Assembly (NCBI GenBank): GCA_021777565.1 | Contig: JAJYDJ010000004.1 | Span: forward strand, 1-64,000 | Direction: 5' to 3' | Source of the DNA: a bacterium | Lineage (GTDB): Bacteria; Patescibacteria; Microgenomatia; Levybacterales; UBA12049 | DNA: 64,000 nt | Part shown: positions 17,312 through 25,233 of the stretch, piece by piece | Numbering within the stretch: position 1 is the stretch's first letter | Layout: every line of letters starts with the position of its first letter | Notes under the pieces: generated by a model | Database searches by the model: none | What the model was told of the DNA's origin: nothing | The model's input: only the letters and a program-made list of their open reading frames with translations | Made by a program: the position numbers and the translations under genes

Positions 17312-19117
17312 ATGCAAATCAGAAATATTGCTATCATCGCGCACGTCGACCATGGGAAAACCACACTCGTTGATTTTCTTCTGAAGCAATCTCATACCTT
17401 CCGTGAAAACGAGGCTGAGATGCAGCAAACTACCATTCTGGACTCCAACCCACTGGAGCGTGAGAGAGGAATCACCATTTTGGCTAAAAATACGGCTGTC
17501 GTGTACAACGATACCAAGATCAACATTGTAGACACTCCTGGGCACGCTGACTTCTCAGGTGAAGTAGAACGAACGCTTAACATGGCTGATGGAGCGCTCC
17601 TGATCATCGACGCACAGGAAGGCCCTATGCCTCAGACACGTTTTGTATTGAAAAAAGCACTAGCCTTAGGATTGAAGATCATTGTGGTCATTAATAAGGT
17701 GGATAAACCACTGGCCGATGTCGAACAAACCTTGTCTCGAACACACGATTTATTCTTGGAACTGGCAACTCATGAAGATCAATTAGAATTCCCAACCGTC
17801 TATGCAATCGGTCGTGAAGGAAAAGCTGCTATGACACTGGAAGGCGTTGCAAGTGCAACTGATCTGACCTGTTTATTTGACACCATTCTTTCCTATATCC
17901 CAGCTCCTGAAGTAGAGAATGGACCATTTAGACTCTTAGTTACGTCTCTTGATTATGATAATCATAAGGGCAAGCACATCATCGGACGTCTGCATGGCGG
18001 AAATATGAAAAAAGGACAATCTGCAGTACTGCTTCGTGAGAATAATGAAAAAGTAACTGGAAAAATTGAAACTGTGTCAGTCAGTAAAGGATTGAAAAAA
18101 GAAGAAGTTGAAGAAGCTACGTGTGGAGATATTGTTGATATTACTGGATTTGATAAAGTAACGATCGGTGATACCCTTGCTGACCCATCCCGTCAGGAAG
18201 CATTCCCTCGTATCTCTGTGGAAGAACCAACTATTAAGATTTCAATGGGCCCTAATACGTCTCCTTTTGCTGGAAAAGAAGGTAAATTTACAACCAGTCG
18301 CCAGATTGAAGAGAGATTGAACAAAGAGTTAGAGACAAACGTATCTTTGCATGTAGAACGTGCAGGAGATCGATACATGCTCTCAGGCCGTGGAGAACTG
18401 CATTTGGCAGTCCTTATCGAGACCATGCGTCGTGAAGGATATGAATGTGAAGTGGGTAAGCCAGAAGTTATTATCAAGACGATTGATGGGGTGAAATGTG
18501 AACCTTTTGAAATGGTGACCATTGATGTCCCAGATGAATATGTAGGAGCCGTTACTCAGGAAATGGGTATGAGAAAAGGTGAAATGCGAGATATGGTCGC
18601 CGATGGAAAAGGAAGTACAAGACTTGAGTATCATATTGCCTCTAAGAATTTGCTGGGAATTAGAAGTATTTTGCTGACCAACTCAAAAGGGACAGCACTT
18701 CTCAGTACTTTATTTGATAGTTTTGCTCCACTCACACCAGCACTAGAAAAGATGCGTAACGGAGCACTCGTCGCTTCAGAACCGGGCTCAGCACTGGCAT
18801 ACGGACTTGAGACGCTCCAAGAGCGTGGAATCGCCTTTATTGGACCTGGAACAGAAGTGTATGAAGGTATGATCGTTGGTATGAATTCACGAAAAGACGA
18901 TATTGATGTGAATGTAACTAAAGGAAAGAAATTAACCAATATGCGCTCAGCCAATGCCGATATGTCCACCATTTTGACACCTCCACTTGAGATGTCTCTT
19001 GAGCAATTCTTGGATTTTCTGGAAGCTGATGAACTGCTGGAAGTTACTCCAAAGAGTCTTCGTGCACGTAAAAGATATTTGACTAAAGTAGATCGTATTC
19101 GTGCTACCCGAGGATAA
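17312..19117 (+). CDS. typA: ribosome-associated GTPase TypA/BipA
   Basis: Translational GTPase that helps ribosome assembly and stress responses. The 601-residue product has G1 AHVDHGKTT, the RERGITI switch, G3 DTPGHADF and G4 NKVDKP, then EF-G-like domains and the BipA-specific C-terminal domain (GTEVYEGMIVGMNSR to TPKSLRARKRYL). Length is typical. TATACT (17300-17305) ends six bases before the ATG, predicting a leaderless message. Confidence 0.96.
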   Translation: MQIRNIAIIAHVDHGKTTLVDFLLKQSHTFRENEAEMQQTTILDSNPLERERGITILAKNTAVVYNDTKINIVDTPGHADFSGEVERTLNMADGALLIIDAQEGPMPQTRFVLKKALALGLKIIVVINKVDKPLADVEQTLSRTHDLFLELATHEDQLEFPTVYAIGREGKAAMTLEGVASATDLTCLFDTILSYIPAPEVENGPFRLLVTSLDYDNHKGKHIIGRLHGGNMKKGQSAVLLRENNEKVTGKIETVSVSKGLKKEEVEEATCGDIVDITGFDKVTIGDTLADPSRQEAFPRISVEEPTIKISMGPNTSPFAGKEGKFTTSRQIEERLNKELETNVSLHVERAGDRYMLSGRGELHLAVLIETMRREGYECEVGKPEVIIKTIDGVKCEPFEMVTIDVPDEYVGAVTQEMGMRKGEMRDMVADGKGSTRLEYHIASKNLLGIRSILLTNSKGTALLSTLFDSFAPLTPALEKMRNGALVASEPGSALAYGLETLQERGIAFIGPGTEVYEGMIVGMNSRKDDIDVNVTKGKKLTNMRSANADMSTILTPPLEMSLEQFLDFLEADELLEVTPKSLRARKRYLTKVDRIRATRG

Positions 19118-19121
19118 CACT

Positions 19122-19664
19122 ATGAGCCACGAGGAAGGGTATGATGTTATTCGAGATGCTCTTGAGGTCGTAGCGACTACACTAGAAACTGCTGGAGATA
19201 CTTCTTTTGATGCAAGACAGCCAGTACATATCCCAGGTATTTTTGACCGAGTACGGGATCGTGCAAAAGATCCAAGAACTGGTATGACATTTCTTTCTCG
19301 TATGGTTGAGAGAAGTGATGAAGGTACGTATGAGACACTGACGTATACGCACGGGAACTATCGTCTGGAAATTACAACACTTCATGAGCCAATTCGTGGT
19401 GTTGTTGATGCAATTCGACGTATCGGTCGCAGGCCAGAGTCAAAATTTGTCCTAGAGAAACAAGATGTTCTTGGTGATGTACAAGCAAAGATGGAGGTAA
19501 AGGTCTATGGTCGTAGCGATGGGTGCACCGTCAGTTATGCTGACAGAACCAGAGAACATGATTTCTCTCATGTATCTATCAATGAACATGGATTAGTAGA
19601 AATGCCACTTTCGCAGCTGGATAGTATGCGCGTACTTCTGGACGATATCGATGTAATTATGTAA
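19122..19664 (+). CDS. hypothetical soluble protein, 180 aa
   Basis: Family not recognised. A soluble, charged protein with no membrane segment. The start MSHEEGYDV is chosen because it follows typA by four bases with GAGGATAA just before it; a longer frame overlapping typA is less likely. Probably cotranscribed with typA. Its stop is one base from the convergent stop of the ABC permease gene. Confidence 0.6.
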   Translation: MSHEEGYDVIRDALEVVATTLETAGDTSFDARQPVHIPGIFDRVRDRAKDPRTGMTFLSRMVERSDEGTYETLTYTHGNYRLEITTLHEPIRGVVDAIRRIGRRPESKFVLEKQDVLGDVQAKMEVKVYGRSDGCTVSYADRTREHDFSHVSINEHGLVEMPLSQLDSMRVLLDDIDVIM

Positions 19665-19665
19665 G

Positions 19666-20865
19666 TTACTCGTATCGGAGGGCTTCAATTGGGTTGAGAT
19701 TGGAGGCTTTAATAGCAGGGGCCATGCCAAAGATAAGACCAACGGCAACAGAAAATCCAAACGCAAGAAGTACAGACCACACACTCACGACTGTCGTAAA
19801 GAAATAGCTGACGATAAGTGATGCTCCGTATCCCAGAAGAATCCCCACTGAGCCTCCCAGAACACATAAAAAGATGGCTTCGATAAGGAATTGTTTGAGG
19901 ATATCTTCTTTTTGTGCACCAAGTGCTTTTCTCAAACCAATCTCTCGCGTTCTTTCAGTGACTGAGACTAACATGATGTTGGCCACTCCAATACCACCTA
20001 CAAGCAGTGATATGGCGGCAATTCCACCAAGTGCTGCGGTGAGTGCACCAGTAATACTCTGAATGGTTGAGAGAGTTGACTCCTGTGTCTGAATATTAAA
20101 ATCATCGGTTGTCAGCCTTTTATCATTTAAAAGAATCTTGGTTGCCTGTGTTTTCACAAAGCTGACGGAATTGGCATTGAGTGCTGAAATATAAATAGCA
20201 TTGACCGTATTCACCCCAAATTGTCTTTGAGCAATAGTCACCGGGATACCAACAATGTTATCCTGATCGATTCCAAAAGTTGACCCTCGTTTAGCCAGTA
20301 CCCCAACAACGGTAAATCTATTGGCTCCGATCAGAATATTTTTGCCGATTGGGCTGGTATTAGGGAAAAGCTTTGTGTTGACGGTTGCGCCGATGAGTGC
20401 CACTGATGCTCCTGCTCTGACTTGTGCCTCGGTAAATCCAGTTCCCTGGTCTATTTTAATGGTGCTAATAATCTGTGTGTAGTTGGCAGACGTACCGGCA
20501 ATACTCACTCCTTTGTCTGTTTGATTTTGATACTTGATAGTAGCTGTTTTTAACAGTACTGGAGCGACCTGTGCTTGGCCTTTGAGCTTGGTTTCAAGCT
20601 CATTGGCATCATTTATGGTTAGCTTATTGGTTACTGCGCCTCCTGCGGTACGCGCACCTCCCTCAGCTCCAGGGATCACAAACATCAAATTAGAGCCGAG
20701 TCCTGAGACCTGATCAGTGATGTAGGATTGCAGTCCTGTACCGATAGAGACAAGGACGATAATGGCAAAAACGCCAATAATAATTCCAAGAGTCGTGAGA
20801 ATACTGCGCAGTTTATTTGCGATCAGTGCATGCAAGGCCAGAGTAAAAAGTTCGTTAAATGGCAT
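19666..20865 (-). CDS. MacB-like ABC transporter permease
   Basis: Membrane subunit of a type VII (MacB/FtsX-like) ABC exporter. The 399-residue product has one N-terminal membrane helix (about 21-42, LGIIIGVFAIIVLVSIG), a large extracytoplasmic MacB_PCD domain and three C-terminal helices with the FtsX signature VTERTREIGLRKALGAQ. It follows the ATPase gene by four bases. A close paralogue lies at 32271-33494. Substrate unknown: such systems export peptides, lipids or drugs. Confidence 0.9.
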   Translation of the reverse strand: MPFNELFTLALHALIANKLRSILTTLGIIIGVFAIIVLVSIGTGLQSYITDQVSGLGSNLMFVIPGAEGGARTAGGAVTNKLTINDANELETKLKGQAQVAPVLLKTATIKYQNQTDKGVSIAGTSANYTQIISTIKIDQGTGFTEAQVRAGASVALIGATVNTKLFPNTSPIGKNILIGANRFTVVGVLAKRGSTFGIDQDNIVGIPVTIAQRQFGVNTVNAIYISALNANSVSFVKTQATKILLNDKRLTTDDFNIQTQESTLSTIQSITGALTAALGGIAAISLLVGGIGVANIMLVSVTERTREIGLRKALGAQKEDILKQFLIEAIFLCVLGGSVGILLGYGASLIVSYFFTTVVSVWSVLLAFGFSVAVGLIFGMAPAIKASNLNPIEALRYE

Positions 20866-20869
20866 AGTT

Positions 20870-21547
20870 TTAGGTATTTAACAGCCCGTCTTTCACATGA
20901 ATAATACGTTTTGCACGGGCGGCAATATTTGGTTCATGGGTGATAAGGACGATAGTCTTTCCTTCTTTATTAAGCGTATCAAGAATATTCATAACATCTT
21001 CTCCTGATTTACTGTCCAAATTACCCGTTGGTTCATCAGCGAGAATGATAAGTGGATCATTCATAAGAGATCGTGCGATAGCGACACGCTGCTGTTGCCC
21101 ACCGGAAAGTTGGTTTGGTTTATTATTAATGCGCTCGCCAAGCCCAACCTGCCCGAGAAGTTTGAGTGCCCTTTCTTTTCTTGCTTCCCCTTTCATGCCT
21201 GCATAAATGGCAGGGAGCATCACATTCTCAAGTGAGGTAGATCGTGATAGTAGATTAAATGACTGAAATACGAATCCAATTTCTTTATTTCGGGTGCGTG
21301 CGAGATCACGCTCGCTAATGTTGGTCACATTTTTGCCTCTGAGAAGATACGTGCCGCTTGTTGGTGTATCCAAAAGACCAATAATATTCATAAGGGTTGA
21401 TTTGCCACTTCCTGATGGTCCTGTTATGGCGACAAAATCTCCTTCAAAGATCTCAAGGGTTATACCTTTTAAGACGTATGTGACAACGTCAAGATTGTGA
21501 TATTCTTTGCGAATATCTTTAAGTTGAATGACAGGTACCTTTTTCAT
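20870..21547 (-). CDS. MacB/LolD-like ABC transporter ATPase
   Basis: The 225-residue ATPase has Walker A GPSGSGKST, the Q-loop region GFVFQSFNLL, signature LSGGQQQRVAIARSL, Walker B IILADEPTGNLDS and the H-loop ITHEP. It overlaps the upstream membrane-fusion gene by four bases (ATGA) and precedes the permease, completing a three-gene exporter. Confidence 0.94.
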   Translation of the reverse strand: MKKVPVIQLKDIRKEYHNLDVVTYVLKGITLEIFEGDFVAITGPSGSGKSTLMNIIGLLDTPTSGTYLLRGKNVTNISERDLARTRNKEIGFVFQSFNLLSRSTSLENVMLPAIYAGMKGEARKERALKLLGQVGLGERINNKPNQLSGGQQQRVAIARSLMNDPLIILADEPTGNLDSKSGEDVMNILDTLNKEGKTIVLITHEPNIAARAKRIIHVKDGLLNT

Positions 21548-22653
21548 TTGGCTAATTGTGCTGGAGTAACTTTACTTGGATCGACTGCGATCTCGTCCCC
21601 ATAAGAGAGGCCTTGGGTAATCTCTACATCTGTATCATTTTGAATGCCAAGTGTAACGGCCTGTTTGACAAATTTTTGACCTTTCTTTAGATATACGTAC
21701 TGATTGTCTACAAGAGACGCAAGGGGAACAGTCAGTACATGGTTTCGTTGATTGACCGTAATAGTGCCATTGCCATTCATGCCGATGCGGTACTTCCCAA
21801 ACTCGTCTGTAGGTATCTGAACCTCAGTGGTGAACGCATTGCCGCCATTACTTGTAACATGGCTCACAAAATCAATATGGGTGACTGGAAGGGTAAGATT
21901 CTCACTTGGGTATGCATCCAAATTAATCAACGCTGCCTGTCCGGTCGCAACCTTGCCAACATCAGCCTCGTCTACATCCATGGCAAACACAAGGCTATTT
22001 GGATCGACAATAGTAAAGGTAGTTGTTGGAGTCACGGACATCCCTTGGGTGATGGTGTCTGGTCCTGTCACAATACCATCGATTGGGGAGACAAGGCTCG
22101 CAAGTTGTACTGCTTTATTTGCAATTTCTACGTTGATGACTGAGTTATCAAGTGTTGCCTGGTTTTGATCGACAACACGTTTCACAATATCATAGATATT
22201 TTGTTGCGTGGTTGTGGCGGTCGCACCTGAGGTGTTATAGGTGGTTTGCTGCTGCATGTTGAGCGTGTTGTTCTGCTGATTTGCTTGTAACTGATCCCAG
22301 CTATCTCGTGTTGAACGGTAGGTGTTGAGTGCCTGTTGAAACTCTTTTTGCAGAGTGTAGCTATCGACCTGTGCAATTATTTGTCCTTTTGTCACATGGT
22401 CTCCTTTGGCCACTCCTAGATAGGTAAGTGGTCCAGAACTCACAAATGCAAGATTTGCTTGCTTTTTAGCAGCAACTGTCCCACTGACAGAGACGGTCTC
22501 TGTAAGATCCTGATAAGTAATTTTTTGGGTTGGGATTGGGGTGGCAGGTTTCGGCCTGAGGACAAAGGCAACGATAAGAATAAGAACCAGAACGATACCA
22601 GCAATGATTTTATGGTCACGCACAAAAACAAAAGGCTTTTTCAGTCTATTCAT
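21544..22653 (-). CDS. membrane fusion protein (HlyD/MacA family)
   Basis: A 369-residue periplasmic-adaptor-type protein with one N-terminal membrane helix (about 15-35). Split lipoyl halves flank a Gln/Asn-rich helical hairpin (about 95-170), followed by a beta-barrel. It is the adaptor of the ABC exporter encoded downstream. The hairpin segment YRSTRDSWDQLQANQQNN closely resembles that of the adaptor at 36257-37348, showing paralogy. The ATG at 22653 has TATAAT ending six bases upstream (plus-strand ATTATA 22660-22665) and TTGTTT 17 bases further up. Confidence 0.9.
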   Translation of the reverse strand: MNRLKKPFVFVRDHKIIAGIVLVLILIVAFVLRPKPATPIPTQKITYQDLTETVSVSGTVAAKKQANLAFVSSGPLTYLGVAKGDHVTKGQIIAQVDSYTLQKEFQQALNTYRSTRDSWDQLQANQQNNTLNMQQQTTYNTSGATATTTQQNIYDIVKRVVDQNQATLDNSVINVEIANKAVQLASLVSPIDGIVTGPDTITQGMSVTPTTTFTIVDPNSLVFAMDVDEADVGKVATGQAALINLDAYPSENLTLPVTHIDFVSHVTSNGGNAFTTEVQIPTDEFGKYRIGMNGNGTITVNQRNHVLTVPLASLVDNQYVYLKKGQKFVKQAVTLGIQNDTDVEITQGLSYGDEIAVDPSKVTPAQLAK

Positions 22654-22701
22654 ATGGTCATTATAGTCAAAGCACAAGTTCAAAACAATATGCTCGCAGA
22701 C

Positions 22702-22730
22702 TTGTTTGATATGGCTAATCGTATTATAAT
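22702..22730 (+). promoter_or_regulatory. promoter of tRNA-Lys
   Basis: TTGTTT (22702-22707) and TATAAT (22725-22730) with a 17-base spacer. Transcription would begin near 22737 and give a 5' leader of about 50 bases before the mature tRNA. Confidence 0.65.
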
Positions 22731-22749
22731 AATAGGGTCGGGTCGATAT

Positions 22750-22763
22750 CCGTCAGCTGACGG
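22750..22763 (+). repeat. perfect 14-base palindrome in the tRNA-Lys leader
   Basis: CCGTCAGCTGACGG reads the same on both strands. In the pre-tRNA leader it can pair only between molecules or as a tight hairpin, so a protein-binding site is equally likely. Just before it GGGTCGATA (22740-22748) copies the first nine bases of the tRNA. Confidence 0.45.
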
Positions 22764-22787
22764 AGGTAGATCAGATTGTACGTTTGA

Positions 22788-22859
22788 GGGTCGATAGCTC
22801 AGCGGTAGAGCAGGAGCCTTTTAAGCTCTTGGTCCAGGGTTCGAATCCCTGTCGACCCA
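22788..22859 (+). tRNA. tRNA-Lys (anticodon TTT)
   Basis: The acceptor stem GGGTCGA pairs perfectly with TCGACCC. D-arm AGCTCAGCGGTAGAGCA, anticodon stem GGAGC/GCTCT around CTTTTAA (anticodon TTT), and T-arm CAGGGTTCGAATCCCTG are all complete; the discriminator base is A. CCA is not encoded. Confidence 0.97.
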
Positions 22860-22901
22860 CTTGTATCTTTTACGTCGGTCATGTACGCTCTAAAAAGACA
22901 T

Positions 22902-23822
22902 ATGTCTTCCACACAACTACCAGAGCTGTCTATCATACTCCTGAACTATAAGACAAAAGATATTACCTTAGAAGCAGTTGAACACGTCTTTGACAACAAG
23001 ACAAGTAGAGATAATTGGCAAGTGATTGTTGTGGATAATGGCTCAGAAGATGGTATAGGTGAAGAGCTCAAGAGAAAATTCCCACAGGTGGAATTTTATC
23101 AGACAGGCGAAAATTTAGGATTTGGCAAAGGAAACAACTTCGCTCGTCCATACACAAAAGGTGAGACAGTTCTTTTTCTCAATAATGACGCATTTGTCGT
23201 AGATGACGTAATACAAAAATCTCTCGAATTTTTGCATAGTGACCCTCAGATTGGAGCACTAAATTGTCGTATTGAATTACCAAATGGCAAACTTGATTAT
23301 TCATCTCATCGTGGATTCCCAACCCCATGGAACTCGCTGATGTATTTTCTTGGCTTCGCCAAACTTTTCCCAAAGTCCAAGTTTTTTGCTGGCTATACAG
23401 CAACATATTTAGACATATCAAAAACTCATGAAATGGATTGCGGATGTGGTGCATTTCTTATGGTGAGGCGAGATGTGTGTGACAAAATTGGTTGGTGGGA
23501 TACTGACTATTTCTGGAATGGTGAAGATATTCAATTCTTCTACGACGTGAAAAAATTAGGATATAAAGTGTATTTCTATGTGGGTGGAAAAGTAATTCAT
23601 CACAAAGGGTCATCATCAGGGTTGCAAAAGACTGCCAAACAAAAAGTACCCCGTGAACGACGTATGGCTGCCGCGCTTCATGCTGCACAGGCCATGCGCA
23701 TTTTTGTCAAAAAGAATTATTATCCACACATGCTCCCTCTCTGGCGGGATTTTGTTTTGTTTGGTGTGAATGCACTTGAAAAATATCGCATTTCTAAAAT
23801 TAAGACAGGACTGAATTATTAA
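22902..23822 (+). CDS. family 2 glycosyltransferase (WbbL-like)
   Basis: GT-A fold glycosyltransferase, likely a rhamnosyl- or similar transferase in surface polysaccharide synthesis. Motifs in order are SIILLNYKTKD, VVDNGSEDG, GENLGFGKGNNFA, LFLNNDAFV (the DxD-equivalent NDA) and the acceptor block DCGCGAFLMVRRDVCDKIG with WNGEDIQFFYDVKK. No membrane segment. The start is uncertain: the ATG at 22902 lies just after a TTGTAT-N17-TACGCT promoter (22861-22889), whereas an in-frame ATG at 22881 would lie within it. Forms a pair with the next gene, one base apart. Confidence 0.88.
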   Translation: MSSTQLPELSIILLNYKTKDITLEAVEHVFDNKTSRDNWQVIVVDNGSEDGIGEELKRKFPQVEFYQTGENLGFGKGNNFARPYTKGETVLFLNNDAFVVDDVIQKSLEFLHSDPQIGALNCRIELPNGKLDYSSHRGFPTPWNSLMYFLGFAKLFPKSKFFAGYTATYLDISKTHEMDCGCGAFLMVRRDVCDKIGWWDTDYFWNGEDIQFFYDVKKLGYKVYFYVGGKVIHHKGSSSGLQKTAKQKVPRERRMAAALHAAQAMRIFVKKNYYPHMLPLWRDFVLFGVNALEKYRISKIKTGLNY

Positions 23823-23823
23823 T

Positions 23824-24753
23824 ATGAAAAAGATTGCAATTGTTGCGGTAAATTACAATGGATATGCTGATACAGCGGACTTTATAGAGTCGTTTAAAAA
23901 ACTTGACACCTCTGGATTTGAAGTAACACTGCTGATTGTTGATAATGGCTCTCCTGATGGGAGTGGTGCAGAAATTCATAAAAAATTTGGAGAGAAAATT
24001 CTTTTTGTGCAGTTGGATAAGAACTATGGTTTTACTGGTGGGTACAATAGGGGAGTCAGGTCAGCCTATGAATGGGGTGCTGACTATATCTTAGTAATAA
24101 ATAATGATGTGTTATTTAACAGTAAAAACTTACTTCATGAACTGGTAAAGGTTATAGAAAGTAGTCCAACAGTCGCAGTCGTTGTCCCTAAGATTTATTT
24201 TGCACCAGGATATGAATATCATAAAGATCGATACAAGAAGTCAGAGATCGGAAAAGTCTTGTGGTATGCCGGAGGAAGTTTTGATTGGTCAAATGTGAAC
24301 TCTATTCATCGAGGGATAGATGAGGTTGATACTGGGAAGTACGACATGGTTGAAGAAGTAGATTTTGCCAATGGATGTTGTTTTTTGGTAAAACGTGAGG
24401 TTGTGGCAAAAGAGCCAATTTTTGATGAGAAGTTATTCTCTTATTATGAAGATGGTGATTTTTCGATGAGACTTAAAAAACAAGGGTATCGTATTTACTA
24501 CGACGGTGAGGTGAGTATTTATCACAAAGTTGGCAAGACTGGTGGGATTGGCTCGCCATTTAATGATTATATGAGCACCCGTAATCAGCTGTATTTTGGT
24601 ATGCGTTATTCATCACTGCGCACAAAATTTGCACTTATGCGCCAAGCTGTTAGGTTTCTTCTTATGGGAAGACCGTATCAAAGACGGGGTGTGCTTGATT
24701 ATCTCCGTGGAGTTGGTGGACTCCCATCAGACGTGGTAAAACCCAAGTCCTAA
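23824..24753 (+). CDS. family 2 glycosyltransferase
   Basis: A 309-residue GT2 enzyme related to its upstream neighbour: IAIVAVNYNGYADT, IVDNGSPDGS, DKNYGFTGGYNRG, ILVINNDVLF and the acceptor region VDFANGCCFLVKREVV with YYEDGDFSMRLKKQG. No membrane segment. Together the pair probably adds consecutive sugars to a cell-surface glycan. Confidence 0.9.
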   Translation: MKKIAIVAVNYNGYADTADFIESFKKLDTSGFEVTLLIVDNGSPDGSGAEIHKKFGEKILFVQLDKNYGFTGGYNRGVRSAYEWGADYILVINNDVLFNSKNLLHELVKVIESSPTVAVVVPKIYFAPGYEYHKDRYKKSEIGKVLWYAGGSFDWSNVNSIHRGIDEVDTGKYDMVEEVDFANGCCFLVKREVVAKEPIFDEKLFSYYEDGDFSMRLKKQGYRIYYDGEVSIYHKVGKTGGIGSPFNDYMSTRNQLYFGMRYSSLRTKFALMRQAVRFLLMGRPYQRRGVLDYLRGVGGLPSDVVKPKS

Positions 24754-24762
24754 GATTACTTT

Positions 24763-25167
24763 TTAACCCTCTTGGCACTCCTGGCAAAGTCCAAAAAATT
24801 CAGTACTGTGGGAAGTAACGGTAAATTTTTTTTGATTTAAAATTTCTGTTTTTAACTCGTCAATATTACATCTTTCAATTGCCTGGATTTTCCCACACCC
24901 TGTGCAGATCAAATGATGATGCTCTCCCGTGTGGATCTCATACCGTGCCTTGCCTTCACCAAAATCAAGTTTTCTCAGAATTCCCTTCTCTGCAAGGATT
25001 TTAAGAATACGAAATACCGTAACACGATCTATTTCATAAATCTGCATTTTATCGATAAGAAATTGTGCATCAACTGGTGCATCTTCTTGTTGGAGCATCT
25101 CAATAATTTTTTGCCTTGCTTCGGTAATTTTGAGTTGGTGTTTGGATAGTAACTGAGTTGCATTCAT
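24763..25167 (-). CDS. Fur-family metal-responsive repressor
   Basis: A 134-residue Fur/Zur/PerR-type regulator. The N-terminal winged helix (RQKIIEMLQ to YEIDRVTVFRILKILAEKG) is followed by the metal-binding dimer domain with HTGEHHHLICTGCGKIQ and a second pair FFGLCQECQ, giving two CxxC structural zinc motifs. Whether it senses Fe, Zn or peroxide cannot be decided. TATAAT ends six bases before the ATG (plus-strand ATTATA 25174-25179), and a palindrome overlaps the spacer, suggesting autoregulation. Confidence 0.9.
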   Translation of the reverse strand: MNATQLLSKHQLKITEARQKIIEMLQQEDAPVDAQFLIDKMQIYEIDRVTVFRILKILAEKGILRKLDFGEGKARYEIHTGEHHHLICTGCGKIQAIERCNIDELKTEILNQKKFTVTSHSTEFFGLCQECQEG

Positions 25168-25178
25168 GAGCGTATTAT

Positions 25179-25190
25179 ACCATGCATGGT
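25179..25190. promoter_or_regulatory. palindrome in the fur promoter
   Basis: ACCATGCATGGT is a perfect 12-base palindrome directly upstream of the fur -10 element, in the spacer. A candidate operator, perhaps for Fur itself. Confidence 0.45.
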
Positions 25191-25213
25191 CTAGCCCTGG
25201 AGAATGACGGGCG

Positions 25214-25231
25214 ATCTATGCTAGCATAGAT
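25214..25231. promoter_or_regulatory. perfect 18-base palindrome over the acd promoter
   Basis: ATCTATGCTAGCATAGAT is self-complementary over all 18 bases and contains the predicted -10 (TAGCAT, 25222-25227) of the divergent acyl-CoA synthetase gene, ending three bases before its ATG. The position predicts repression. It does not match the classical Fur box, so the binder is unknown; the adjacent Fur-family protein is the obvious candidate. Confidence 0.55.
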
Positions 25232-25233
25232 AT

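Noticed and set aside
22740..22748. GGGTCGATA copy before tRNA-Lys as an attachment-site duplicate
   Set aside because: Only nine bases, matches the 5' rather than 3' end of the tRNA, and no integrase or foreign genes are nearby.
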